A DNA stretch of 64,000 nucleotides from JBBQNY01 sp038255255 (lineage in GTDB: Bacteria > Pseudomonadota > Gammaproteobacteria > Xanthomonadales > Ahniellaceae): assembly GCA_038255255.1 (NCBI GenBank), contig JBBSLL010000004.1:97766-161765 (forward strand), read 5' to 3'. The notes below the pieces were generated by a model. It saw only the letters and a list, made by a program, of their open reading frames with translations. It was not told the DNA's origin and did no database searches. Positions 7,930 to 17,046 of this stretch are shown here, in pieces. A program made the translations under genes and the position numbers. The stretch's first letter is position 1, and each line of letters begins with the position of its first letter.

Positions 7930-9825
7930 TCATGCCTTGGAGGGTGTCTTTGTGACTTCGGAGATAAAGCGGGTCCAGTCGTCGACCGGCCGTGCATCGT
8001 CGAACAACAGGTGCTTGCGATGCCGGACGCGCTCACGCAACGAGTTCCGCAGGTCAGCGTCCCGCGCAATCTCGACAGCCTTTTCGACGTACTGATCCAT
8101 GTCGGTGCAGACCAGTTCTTCGAGCCCCATCCGGCGCATCAGCGCTGCGCTCTGGCGGCTTCGGAATGTTTCCGACGGGCAGGTGAGGGTGGGCAGGTCC
8201 TGCGCGAGCACGTCGAACGTGGTGATGCCGCCTGACCAGTGAGGTGTATCGAGGTTGATGTCGCAGGAACCCGCCAGCGCGACGAAGTCCGCGCCGGAGA
8301 CGTGGGACTGCATCCGGACGAACGCGTCGGCTTGCAGTCCGTGGCGGGCAAAGGCCTTTTCCATTCGCTGCCGCAGCGCGTCGACCACGTGCGCCCGTGG
8401 ATGCGGCAGGACGTGGAATCGAGCCTGGGGCGCCTGCGCCGCAATGCGCGCCAGCGTCTCGTCCATTTCCGGTGTGATCTTGAGGATGTTCTGGGCGAGC
8501 AGGAAGCGCACTTCGCCAGCGGGAGCCTTCGCGCGGGCAGCGCCGGGCCCCATTGGCGGTGAAGGGTAGGACGTACCAAGGCCTGCGAGCCTGTACAGGC
8601 GTTCGCTGTAGTGGTCCTGTGCGTCGGCACCCTCGATCTCGTCGGCGCTGACGAACCAGTCGATGGTGGAATAGCCCGACGTCAGGGGATGGCCCCAGAA
8701 GGCGATCTGCACAGGCGCCAGGCGGTACGCGGGGAGAATCTGCGCAACCGGGTGCTGTCCGATGTCGAGGTACACCAGTACGTCGGGCGCGTCCTGCGCG
8801 ATCGCCGACAGCCAGTGCTCGGGTCGATGCGTACCGCCGCGGTGGAAGGCGACGCGCTGCCTGAGCTCACGAGTCCAGGCATCTTCGATATCGTCGAGGT
8901 GGTACAGGATGATTTCAAAGTCGTCGGTGCACAGTGCCTCGATGAGTGAACGGGCGACCTTCAGAACAGAGTGCCTGCGGAAATAGGCACTGACGAAGCC
9001 GATGCGCCGGCGCTGCGTGCGTATCCGCTTCGCAACGACCGGCGGCGCCCACGCTGCATGCGCGAGTCGCGTGACCAGCGCGGCGTAGCGCTTGCGCTCT
9101 GCCAACAAGGGCCCAGGCTGGTAGTGCAGGTGGTAGTCGGTGGCGATCAGCAAGGCCTGCGCGATTTCCTCGCGATCCAGTTCCTCGACGCTCAGCTGTT
9201 CGAACCACGACATGCCTTCATCCCACTGCGCGGCAAAGTCGGTCATCGCCCGATCGTCTTCAAAGCACGAAGTCCAAGGATGTTGAAAGAGCGACCAGCG
9301 CGCCGCGAGGTGCCGGGGCTTGATCTGCAGCGCCGACCGGTAAGCGGCTGCCGCCTCCTCGGCCAGGTCGCCAGTTCGGCAGGTATGGGCGAGCCCCATC
9401 CACGCATCGAAAGAGGCTGGATTGAGCGCCACCAGTTCGCGGCGCGCACGGAGCAGGCCGGCGAAGTCGCGTTTGAGCGCCTTGCGCGACTCGATAGCGC
9501 CTTCCCAACTGCGCGCGTCGCGCGGCGCGAGCTGCGACGCCGCGTCGAAGCACGTCAATGCTTCCTCAGGGCGGGCGAGGAGCAGCAGCACCTGTCCGCG
9601 CCGGATCCAGGCCTCGGCGAACTGCGGCTGCAGCCGCGTCGCGTGGTCCAGGTGCGCGGCGGCATTTTCAGGCGCTTCCAGATTCATTTCGACGAACGCC
9701 AATTCGAAATGCACGCCGGCATCGTCTGGCAGGCGGGTCAACACCTCGCGCAACAGTTCGCGTGCACGCGCGAAGTTCCGCGCAGTCAGTGCCGCTTGTA
9801 CCTGCGACTTGAGCTCATCGAGCAT
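7930..9825 (-). CDS. TPR-GT41 protein, O-GlcNAc transferase (OGT/SPINDLY)-like
   Basis: A 631-residue protein. Residues about 1-180 form tetratricopeptide repeats (for example AEAWIRRGQVLLLLARPEEA). Residues about 250-620 match the GT41 catalytic region: FWGHPLTSGYSTIDWF and HYSERLYRLAGLGTSY in the acceptor-side lobe, then LDTPHWSGGITTFDVL and FRSRQSAALMRRMG in the UDP-sugar lobe. No signal peptide is visible, so it should be cytoplasmic. GT41 enzymes transfer GlcNAc or fucose to protein Ser/Thr; bacterial members modify flagellin or adhesins, or have unknown substrates. No flagellar or adhesin gene is nearby to suggest a target. I use the ATG at 9825; an in-frame GTG at 9834 is the alternative. 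Confidence 0.88.
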   Translation of the reverse strand: MLDELKSQVQAALTARNFARARELLREVLTRLPDDAGVHFELAFVEMNLEAPENAAAHLDHATRLQPQFAEAWIRRGQVLLLLARPEEALTCFDAASQLAPRDARSWEGAIESRKALKRDFAGLLRARRELVALNPASFDAWMGLAHTCRTGDLAEEAAAAYRSALQIKPRHLAARWSLFQHPWTSCFEDDRAMTDFAAQWDEGMSWFEQLSVEELDREEIAQALLIATDYHLHYQPGPLLAERKRYAALVTRLAHAAWAPPVVAKRIRTQRRRIGFVSAYFRRHSVLKVARSLIEALCTDDFEIILYHLDDIEDAWTRELRQRVAFHRGGTHRPEHWLSAIAQDAPDVLVYLDIGQHPVAQILPAYRLAPVQIAFWGHPLTSGYSTIDWFVSADEIEGADAQDHYSERLYRLAGLGTSYPSPPMGPGAARAKAPAGEVRFLLAQNILKITPEMDETLARIAAQAPQARFHVLPHPRAHVVDALRQRMEKAFARHGLQADAFVRMQSHVSGADFVALAGSCDINLDTPHWSGGITTFDVLAQDLPTLTCPSETFRSRQSAALMRRMGLEELVCTDMDQYVEKAVEIARDADLRNSLRERVRHRKHLLFDDARPVDDWTRFISEVTKTPSKA

Positions 9826-9861
9826 GGATGGCACTCACTCCACCGTTCTTGCGCATCGCAG

Positions 9862-11607
9862 TCAGATGGCCTGCGGGGCGCCAGTCGCGACTGAGGCCGT
9901 GAGCTCAATGCGGCTCCCGCGTCCGGCTGCCGCGATTTCGGACATGACGCTGAGCGCCACGGCTTCGGCGGCCTTGATGCCGTCGACGCCCGCCGAGAGG
10001 ATGCCGCCGGCGTAGCCGGCGCCTTCGCCGGCGGGGAACAGACCGCGCGTATTGAGGCTTTCCCCGTCGGCGCCGCGCGTGATTCGCAATGGCGACGAGG
10101 TCCGGGTTTCGACGCCGGTCAGCAGCGCATCGTGCATTGCGAATCCCCTGAGCTGTTTGTCGAAAGCGGGCAGTGCCTCGCGGATGGCGTCGATGGCGTA
10201 GCCCGGTAGTGACGCGTCGAGGTTGGTGAGGCGCACGCCTGGCGTGTAGGAGGGCAACGCCGTGCCAAGTGTGTTTGAGGCGCGGTTGGCGAGGAAGTCC
10301 CCGACGAGTTGCGCGGGCGCTTCGTACTCGCCACCGCCAAGTTCAAACGCGAGCGACTCCCAGTGGCGCTGCAATGCAATCCCGGCGAGCGGGCCCGTGC
10401 CATACGGCGGGAAATCCTCCGGCGTGATGCCGACCACGATCGCGGCGTTGGCATTGCGTTCATTGCGCGAGTACTGGCTCATGCCATTGGTGACGACGCG
10501 TCCCGGCTCGCTGGCGGCCGCGACCACGGTGCCGCCCGGGCACATGCAGAAGCTGTAGACCGAGCGACCATTGCGGGCATGGTGCACCAGCTTGTAGTCG
10601 GCAGCTCCGAGCAGCGGATGGCCGGCCTGCGGTCCGAAACGTGCCTGGTCGATGAGCGACTGCGGATGCTCGATGCGGAAGCCGACCGAGAAGGGCTTGG
10701 CCTCCAGGAACACGCCGCGCTCGTGGAGCATTGCAAACGTGTCGCGTGCGCTGTGGCCCAGCGCGAGGATGACCTGATCAGCGCGTAGCTGTTCGCCGCT
10801 TGCCAACGCCACGCCACGCACATGGCGCTGCCCTTTGGCGTCCGTCTCAACAAGCAAGTCGTCGACGCGGCTGCTGAATCGGATCTCGCCACCGAGCGCC
10901 TCGATCGTCGCGCGCATGTGCTCGACCATCGTCACCAGCCGGAAAGTACCGATATGTGGCTTGCTGACGTAGAGAATTTCCTCCGGTGCGCCGGCGGCGA
11001 CGAATTCCGTCAACACCTTGCGCCCATGGTGCAGTCGATCGGAGATCTGGCTGTACAACTTGCCGTCGGAAAACGTTCCTGCGCCGCCTTCGCCGAATTG
11101 CACGTTGGATTCGGGATCGAGAATTTTCTTGCGCCACAGTCCCCAGGTGTCCTTCGTGCGCTCACGCACCGCCTTGCCGCGCTCGAGGATGATCGGACGA
11201 AATCCCATCTGCGCCAGCAACAGGCCCGCGAACAGGCCGCATGGCCCGGTGCCGATCACGATCGGGCGCAGCTGCAGGTTTTCCGGTGCGCGCGCAACGA
11301 ACTTGTACGAGGTATCCGGCGTCGGCAGGATTCTGCCAGCCGACCTCGACGCAGTTTTCGAACTCGCCGCGGTTTTCGGCTGGGACGCGCGCTCCGCGCG
11401 CTTCAATACTTCCGCCTCGCGTGGCGTCTCCACGTCGACCGAGTAGATCAGCACGATCGCCCCGCGCTTGCGCGCGTCGTAACTGCGTTTGGCAACCGTG
11501 TACCCGGTCAGCTCGTTTGCGGCGATCCCAAGCCGCGCGAGCACCGCGGCGGTCAGCGCGGCCTCGTCATGGTCCAGCGGCAATTGGATGTCAGTCAGGC
11601 GAAGCAT
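9862..11607 (-). CDS. FAD-dependent dehydrogenase, COG2509 family
   Basis: A 581-residue flavoprotein. Residues 1-90 form the family's small N-terminal domain (the start MLRLTDIQLPLD is typical). The dinucleotide-binding motif VIGTGPCGLFAGLL lies near residue 117. Other family signatures are NVQFGEGGAGTFSDGKL and CMCPGGTVVAAASE, and the C-terminus carries FPAGEGAGYAGGILSAGVDG. Members are uncharacterised oxidoreductases related to the geranylgeranyl-reductase and RNase-like flavoprotein groups, so no substrate is proposed. The gene is transcribed alone, upstream of the TPR-GT41 gene with a 36-bp gap to its ATG. No Shine-Dalgarno is seen, and the start is taken from family conservation. Confidence 0.9.
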   Translation of the reverse strand: MLRLTDIQLPLDHDEAALTAAVLARLGIAANELTGYTVAKRSYDARKRGAIVLIYSVDVETPREAEVLKRAERASQPKTAASSKTASRSAGRILPTPDTSYKFVARAPENLQLRPIVIGTGPCGLFAGLLLAQMGFRPIILERGKAVRERTKDTWGLWRKKILDPESNVQFGEGGAGTFSDGKLYSQISDRLHHGRKVLTEFVAAGAPEEILYVSKPHIGTFRLVTMVEHMRATIEALGGEIRFSSRVDDLLVETDAKGQRHVRGVALASGEQLRADQVILALGHSARDTFAMLHERGVFLEAKPFSVGFRIEHPQSLIDQARFGPQAGHPLLGAADYKLVHHARNGRSVYSFCMCPGGTVVAAASEPGRVVTNGMSQYSRNERNANAAIVVGITPEDFPPYGTGPLAGIALQRHWESLAFELGGGEYEAPAQLVGDFLANRASNTLGTALPSYTPGVRLTNLDASLPGYAIDAIREALPAFDKQLRGFAMHDALLTGVETRTSSPLRITRGADGESLNTRGLFPAGEGAGYAGGILSAGVDGIKAAEAVALSVMSEIAAAGRGSRIELTASVATGAPQAI

Positions 11608-11732
11608 GTGCAGGTTGCCGTTGATCGCGAGCGCGGTTTGTCAGGAAGCAGGCATTCTAGGGATACGGCGGCGTCCGGATGCGCGTCCACGCGGTGTAGG
11701 CTGGCGTCCGACCCTACCCAGGCAGATCGACG

Positions 11733-13517
11733 ATGATCGCAGCAAGGCCGCGCTTCCTGTTCCTTCCCGCATTAATGCTCGCCGTGGCGATGCCGGCGGC
11801 GTTCGCCGAGACACCCGACGGGTACTGGGACGCGACCAAGCGACGCACTGTGCTCGACACCACGCGTACGCTGACACTGGATCCTGATCTGTCCGCACTG
11901 TCGTCCGGCGAGCGGGCCGCGGTCGATCACCTGCTCGCTGCGGGTGCGATCGTGCAGTCGTTGTACGAACGGCAGCTGCATCACGAAGCGCGCAACTCAC
12001 GCGCCGCGATCGAGGCGCTTCCAGCCGGCAAGCAGCGCGACGAACTGCTGCAGTTGTACCGGCTGTTTCAGGGCCCGATCGCGACCACGCTCGACAACAC
12101 CCGCGAGGCGTTTGCGCCGGTGAAGCCGGTGGAGCCCGGTAAGGGCGTATATCCCGCCGGCCTCGTGCGCGCCGAGCTCGATGCGTGGATCGAGGCGTAT
12201 CCTGCGCAGCGCAAGCAGTTGCTGGATTCGCGCGGCGTGGTGCGGCGGGCCGAGGCCACGCAGATCGCCGCCGATCTCGCTGCGCTCGACCGCCACCCGG
12301 CGCTGGACCTCCTGCACCCGGGCCTGCGCGGGCGACTCGAGGCGTTGCGCGCGAAGCCGGCGGGCTTTTACGGGCTGCCGTATTCCGTCGCCTGGGCCGA
12401 TGACGTCGTCGCGGTCTACGGTCACCTGAATCGCGCAGCGGATGCGGTCGCAGCCGACGATGCGGAGTTCGCGGGCTACCTGCGTGCGCGTGCGCGCGAC
12501 CTGCTCACCGACGACTACGAAGCCGGCGATGCGGCCTGGGTTACCGGCCGCTTCGGCAACCTCAATGCGCAGATCGGTGCGTACGAGACCTATGCGGACG
12601 AGTTGCTCGGCGTCCGCGCTTTTTTCTCGCTGACGGTGCTGGTGCGGCGCAAGGCCGAATCCGATGCGGTGGGCGCGGCGCTCGGCGGCTTGCAGGCGAT
12701 ACACGACGCACTGCCGGTCAAGTTCGAGCGCCGCGTGCGCGAAGAGATACCGGTCGGTGTGTTCGACGTGGTGGCCGACTTCGGGCAGTCGCGCGGCGGC
12801 AATACCGCATCCATCCTGCCGAACGATGCGCTGCACGCGCGCCGCTATGGGCGCGTAATCATGCTGCGCGACAACATCATGCGGCACCCGGAATCCGCTG
12901 GGCAGTCGAAGGGCGTCTGGCAGGCTGCGATCGTGGCCGATCAGCAAGATGATTTCGCTGCGCAGGCGGGCGTGCAGCGCACGTTGTGGCACGAGATCGG
13001 CCATTACCTCGGCGTGGATCGCACCACCGACGGACGCGACCTGGACCAGGCACTGCAGGACAGCGCGAGCCTCTTCGAGGAAATGAAGGCCGACCTCGTT
13101 TCATTGAACGCGATCCCGCAATTGCAAGCCAGCGGCTACCACGACGCCGAAGCCGCGCGTGCGATGTACGCCTCGGGCATCCTGCGGGTGCTGCAGCGCA
13201 ATCGACCAAGGCGCGACCAGCCATACAACACGATGCAGCTGATGCAGTGGAACTGGTTCCTCGACAAGGGCGTGCTGACCTTCGATCCCGCGTCGAAGCG
13301 CATGCGCGTCGACTACGTGAAGTACCCCGAGGCCGTACGCGGCTTGCTCGCCGAGGTACTCCGGCTGCAGGCCGCAGGGGACCGCGCGCGCGCCGAGGCG
13401 TTCGTGGTGAAGTGGACGCAGTGGGACGCGGAGCTGCACGAGGTCGTCGCGAAATCGATCCGCGACTCGCTCGAGTATCGCTACTCGCTGTACCGGTACT
13501 CGGCGATCGACCGGTAG
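11733..13517 (+). CDS. Secreted M49-like (dipeptidyl-peptidase III-type) zinc metallopeptidase
   Basis: A 594-residue protein with a signal peptide (VAMPAAFAETPDG, cleavage near residue 26). The zinc site is HEIGH near residue 425, with the second motif EEMKAD about 27 residues later. EExxAD is characteristic of M49 dipeptidyl-peptidase III. Most M49 enzymes have the six-residue HExxGH; the five-residue form is known from a minority such as the Caldithrix enzyme. The likely role is release of dipeptides from peptide N-termini in the periplasm. It is a single gene on the plus strand between two minus-strand flavoprotein genes. The specificity, and whether it is a peptidase at all, are inferred. 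Confidence 0.75.
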   Translation: MIAARPRFLFLPALMLAVAMPAAFAETPDGYWDATKRRTVLDTTRTLTLDPDLSALSSGERAAVDHLLAAGAIVQSLYERQLHHEARNSRAAIEALPAGKQRDELLQLYRLFQGPIATTLDNTREAFAPVKPVEPGKGVYPAGLVRAELDAWIEAYPAQRKQLLDSRGVVRRAEATQIAADLAALDRHPALDLLHPGLRGRLEALRAKPAGFYGLPYSVAWADDVVAVYGHLNRAADAVAADDAEFAGYLRARARDLLTDDYEAGDAAWVTGRFGNLNAQIGAYETYADELLGVRAFFSLTVLVRRKAESDAVGAALGGLQAIHDALPVKFERRVREEIPVGVFDVVADFGQSRGGNTASILPNDALHARRYGRVIMLRDNIMRHPESAGQSKGVWQAAIVADQQDDFAAQAGVQRTLWHEIGHYLGVDRTTDGRDLDQALQDSASLFEEMKADLVSLNAIPQLQASGYHDAEAARAMYASGILRVLQRNRPRRDQPYNTMQLMQWNWFLDKGVLTFDPASKRMRVDYVKYPEAVRGLLAEVLRLQAAGDRARAEAFVVKWTQWDAELHEVVAKSIRDSLEYRYSLYRYSAIDR

Positions 13518-13598
13518 CAGGCAACCGTTGCGCCGAACGGCTCGAAGCTCCGTTCCTGACCGTCTTGCGGCTGCCCTCGGGCCGCCCAAGGTGAAGAC

Positions 13599-15113
13599 TC
13601 AGCCAGTAGCACTCGCACGTGCGGCATTGCGCCCGGCGGCGCCGCTGATGCCGCCGCCGCCGTGGACGCCGCTGCCGCAGAGCGTGAGGCCGTCGATGGG
13701 CGTTTGATGGTCGGACCAGCCCGGCATCGGGCGCATGAAGAACATCTGGTCGAGGATCAGTTGGCCGTGGTTGAGATCGCCTTCGGTGAGGCCGTAGGTT
13801 TTTTCCATGTCGGGCGGGGTAATCGATCTTGTTTCACGTATTGAGGCTCGCAGCGCAGGGAAGTGCGGCGCAAGCGTCTCGACGGCGAGATGCTCGATGC
13901 GCGTGCGTGCGCTGTCCCAATCTTCACTGCGCAACTTATAGGGCGCGAACTGGAAGTGGATCGACACGATGTCGCCGCGAGTGGTGACTTCGAGATAGGG
14001 CTGCGCGGAAATTTCGCCGTACTTCGCGGCGTCGAAAGCGCGCTCGAGGTACTTGAGCGACGGCGCGACGGCGAGCGTGCCCGCGGGCAGTCCGTGCGAC
14101 CCGTCCGTGCGCAGGTGCACCTTGGCGACACTTCCGCGCATCTTGATCGACTGCGTGTGCCAGACGAACTCGGGTGGCAGTTCGACGGCGCCGACGAGAT
14201 CCAGCAATGTGTGGCGCGGGTCGGCGGCGGAGAAGACGCTGCTTGTCGAGATCTCTTCCCCGTTGTCGAGGCGCACCCCTGTGACTTGCTGCTTGTCGAC
14301 GAGAATGCGGGCGACGCCGGTGGATGTGCGCAGTTCGCCGCCGTGCGCTTTCAACGCGGCGACCAGCGCATCGGTGATGCGGCCAGCTCCGCCCGCGACC
14401 TGGCGATGCGCGAGGCCGCCGCGATTGAGCCAGTTGTGCATCAGCGTGTAGCCGCCGCCGGCGGACATGCAGCCGATGGTCGAGCCGTGGATGCCGACCG
14501 CCGCGATTGCTGCCCTGACTTGCTCCGACTCGAACCACTCTTCGGTCAGTTCGAGCGCAGACATCGACATTGCGCGAATGACCTTGAACATGTCGTTGCC
14601 GCCGAGGCGGCGGAGCTTCCACGCGAGTTTCGCGAGTGGCAGGCCGGTCGACATCGACGGCGGCAGGCGCGGCATCGGCGTGCGATACGCGGCGTTGAGG
14701 AATGCAGCGGCCTTGTCCATGAAGGCGACGAATCCGGGCCAGCGTGCGGCGTCGTTTGCCGAGATTTCGCGGAGCGAGGCGAGGGTCGCGGCGTCGCCGG
14801 CGTCGGCGACGAGGCGCAGGCGCTTGCCATTTTCGAGTAGCGACCAGTAGAAAGGCTGGTCTGCGCTTTCGGCCGGCAAGCCGTGCCTGGCGAGATCGAG
14901 GTCGCGCACGATGTCGGGGCGTAGGCGACCGCCGGCGTGCAAGGTGTCGACGGGGAAGCCTTCGCCGAACGATTCGCTGACCACCTGCCCACCGGGGATC
15001 GCGCGGCGTTCCAACACCAGCACCCGCTTGCCGGATTTCGCGAGGTAGTTCGCAGCGACGAGTCCGTTGTGCCCGGCGCCGATGACGATGACGTCGTGGT
15101 TGCTAGCGGTCAT
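13599..15113 (-). CDS. PYROXD2-like NAD(P)/FAD-dependent oxidoreductase (copy A)
   Basis: A 504-residue flavoprotein of the phytoene-desaturase/PYROXD2 superfamily. The FAD-binding motif is VIVIGAGHNGLVAANYL at residues 6-22, followed by the ERR strand end and GGQVVSE. The C-terminus has the LCGSGVHGGGGISG loop that closes on the flavin. The ATG at 15113 is chosen because the flavin motif then begins at residue 6, as in the paralogue. It lies downstream of copy B (15267-16850) and the GcvT-like gene, all in the same direction. The substrate is unknown: such proteins are usually annotated as carotenoid or amine oxidoreductases without evidence, and no carotenoid genes occur here. Confidence 0.88.
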   Translation of the reverse strand: MTASNHDVIVIGAGHNGLVAANYLAKSGKRVLVLERRAIPGGQVVSESFGEGFPVDTLHAGGRLRPDIVRDLDLARHGLPAESADQPFYWSLLENGKRLRLVADAGDAATLASLREISANDAARWPGFVAFMDKAAAFLNAAYRTPMPRLPPSMSTGLPLAKLAWKLRRLGGNDMFKVIRAMSMSALELTEEWFESEQVRAAIAAVGIHGSTIGCMSAGGGYTLMHNWLNRGGLAHRQVAGGAGRITDALVAALKAHGGELRTSTGVARILVDKQQVTGVRLDNGEEISTSSVFSAADPRHTLLDLVGAVELPPEFVWHTQSIKMRGSVAKVHLRTDGSHGLPAGTLAVAPSLKYLERAFDAAKYGEISAQPYLEVTTRGDIVSIHFQFAPYKLRSEDWDSARTRIEHLAVETLAPHFPALRASIRETRSITPPDMEKTYGLTEGDLNHGQLILDQMFFMRPMPGWSDHQTPIDGLTLCGSGVHGGGGISGAAGRNAARASATG

Positions 15114-15135
15114 GTTGTTTTCCGCGAACGCAAAG

Positions 15136-15189
15136 CTGCCCCTCACCCGGCGCTGCGCGCCACCCTCTCCCCGCTTTGCGGGGCGAGGG
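15136..15189 (+). repeat. Dispersed palindromic repeat, unit 1
   Basis: A 54-nt element that begins CTGCCCCTCACCC and contains CTCCCCGC-TTT-GCGGGGCGAG. It lies in the gap between the two PYROXD2-like genes. An inverted copy occurs at 16861-16913, so the pair brackets copy B. It resembles the short intergenic hairpin repeats common in Lysobacterales genomes. Confidence 0.75.
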
Positions 15190-15266
15190 TAGGGTCCGGA
15201 CTGGCGAGCTCCTGGCCCGTCGGGGCGAGGGTGGAACGCGGAGTGCGCTCAAGTTGATCGCCGCGG

Positions 15267-16850
15267 TCATTTCCAGTCCTTGAGGACTTCGTGGGCGGCG
15301 AGACGGCCCGCGGCGCCCATGACGCCGCCGCCGGGATGCGCGCCGGCCGCGCCGAAGTAATAGCCGGGCAGGGGCGTGCGGAAGTCGGCCCACTGCGGCG
15401 AGGGGCGCAAAAAGAACAACTGGTGCAGCAGCAATTCGCCGTGGAAGATGTTGCCGCCGGTGATGCCGGCGATGCGCTCGATGTCCTTTGGCGTGATGAC
15501 CTGCATGCCGACGATGGCGCGGCGGATGTTGGGCGCGTAGCGCTCGATGGTCGAGATCACCGTTTCGCCGAACGCGTCGCGCTTCGCGTCGTCCCATCCG
15601 CCCTCTATGTCGTACGGCGCGTACTGCACGAAGCACGACATCACGTGATGCCCCGGCGGCGCCATGTCGCGGTCGATCATCGACGGGATGATCATGTCGA
15701 TGTACGGATTCTTCGAGAACTGTCCGTACTTGGCCTCGTCGTAGGCGCGCTCGATGTAGTCCATGCTCGGACTGATGGAGATCGCGCCGCGATGCAGCGG
15801 CGACACGCCCGGCATGCACGTGAACTCCGGTAGTTCGCTCAGCGCGATGTTGACCTTGCCCGACGAGCCGCGCACGCGGAAGTTGCGGATGGCCTGGACG
15901 AAGTCGTCGGGCAGGTGTTTGGACTCGACGAACTGCAGGAAGCTGCGCTTCGGGTCGGCCGCGGACAGGACGACCTTCGCGCGCAGTTCGTCGCCGTTCT
16001 CGAGCGCGACGCCAGCTGCACGTCCGCCCTTGACGATCACCTGCTTGACTGGCGCGCTGGTGCGGATTTCCACGCCGAGCGCCTGCGCGGATCGCGCGAT
16101 CGCAGCACTGACACCGCCGGTACCGTTCTTGGCGAAACCCCACGCGCGGAACGCGCCGTCGATCTCGCCCATGTAGTGATGCAGCAACACGTACGCGGTG
16201 CCGGGCGAATGCGGGCCAAGGAAGGTACCGATGATGCCACTCGCGGACTTGGTGCCCTTGAGCGGATCGAATTCGAACCAGTCGTTGAGGAGGTCCGCCG
16301 AGGATTGCGTCACCAGTTTCGCGATCTGGTAAAGCTCCCTTTCCTTGAGGCTCTTCGCGTACTTGCCGAGTTTCAGTAGGCCCATCAAATCGCGCGGGCT
16401 CATCGACGATGGGTCCGGCGGCACCAGGCTCAGCACCGGCTTGATCGCCTTGGCGGCACGCGCCATCACGCGGCCGTATTCCTCCGACGCTTCCGCATCC
16501 CGCGGCGAGTGCCGGTAGATTTCCTGGCGCGTCAGGTCATGGTCGTCCCACGCCGCAAGGTAATCGCCGTTGTCCATCGGCGTGACGGTGCTCGGCAACG
16601 GCAGGATCTTGAGTCCGTGCCGCGGCAGTTCGAGATCCCGGATGATCTCCGGACGCAGCAGGCTGACGACGTATGAAAACTCGGTGAATCGATAGCCGGG
16701 GAAGATTTCCTCAGTGATCGAGGCGCCGCCGACGACGTCGCGCCGTTCGAGCACCACGACCTTCTTGCCCGCGCGCGCGAGATACGCCGCCGCGATCAGC
16801 CCGTTGTGCCCCGCGCCAATCACGATCGCGTCGTAGGTATTGGCGCTCAT
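15267..16850 (-). CDS. PYROXD2-like NAD(P)/FAD-dependent oxidoreductase (copy B)
   Basis: A 527-residue paralogue of copy A. The FAD-binding motif AIVIGAGHNGLIAAAYL is at residues 8-24, and GGASITEEIFPGYRFTEFSY follows in the usual PYROXD2 arrangement. The C-terminus has GAAGAHPGGGVMGAAG. The ATG at 16850 is chosen because upstream in-frame sequence is only translated repeat DNA. The flanking palindromic repeats (15136-15189 and 16861-16913) are inverted copies of each other. Position between the GcvT-like enzyme and copy A suggests a shared pathway, perhaps oxidative demethylation feeding tetrahydrofolate. That link is inference; the reaction is unknown. Confidence 0.88.
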   Translation of the reverse strand: MSANTYDAIVIGAGHNGLIAAAYLARAGKKVVVLERRDVVGGASITEEIFPGYRFTEFSYVVSLLRPEIIRDLELPRHGLKILPLPSTVTPMDNGDYLAAWDDHDLTRQEIYRHSPRDAEASEEYGRVMARAAKAIKPVLSLVPPDPSSMSPRDLMGLLKLGKYAKSLKERELYQIAKLVTQSSADLLNDWFEFDPLKGTKSASGIIGTFLGPHSPGTAYVLLHHYMGEIDGAFRAWGFAKNGTGGVSAAIARSAQALGVEIRTSAPVKQVIVKGGRAAGVALENGDELRAKVVLSAADPKRSFLQFVESKHLPDDFVQAIRNFRVRGSSGKVNIALSELPEFTCMPGVSPLHRGAISISPSMDYIERAYDEAKYGQFSKNPYIDMIIPSMIDRDMAPPGHHVMSCFVQYAPYDIEGGWDDAKRDAFGETVISTIERYAPNIRRAIVGMQVITPKDIERIAGITGGNIFHGELLLHQLFFLRPSPQWADFRTPLPGYYFGAAGAHPGGGVMGAAGRLAAHEVLKDWK

Positions 16851-16860
16851 GCGGCTCTCT

Positions 16861-16913
16861 CCTTCGCCCCGCGTGCGGGGAGAAGGTGGCGCGCAGCGCC
16901 GGATGAGGGGCAG
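16861..16913 (-). repeat. Dispersed palindromic repeat, unit 2 (inverted copy of unit 1)
   Basis: Read on the minus strand it begins CTGCCCCTCATCC and matches unit 1 apart from a few substitutions, including the GCGGGG hairpin arm. It starts 10 bp upstream of the copy B start codon. Confidence 0.75.
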
Positions 16914-16933
16914 CCGCACGATGCGAGGAAAGC

Positions 16934-16982
16934 GCCCCTCACCCGCCTTCGGCACCCTCTCCCCGTCGCTGCGGGGAGAGGG
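16934..16982 (+). repeat. Dispersed palindromic repeat, unit 3
   Basis: A shorter relative of units 1 and 2: GCCCCTCACCC followed by CCCTCTCCCCG, a short loop and CGGGGAGAGGG. It lies 21 bp from unit 2 in the opposite orientation, so the two form a doublet in the gap before the GcvT-like gene. Confidence 0.7.
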
Positions 16983-17046
16983 TAAGCATTCTGAAAATGC
17001 GAAGCAGCCGGGCGGCCTGAAGTACCAGATGACTCTACGATCCCCA

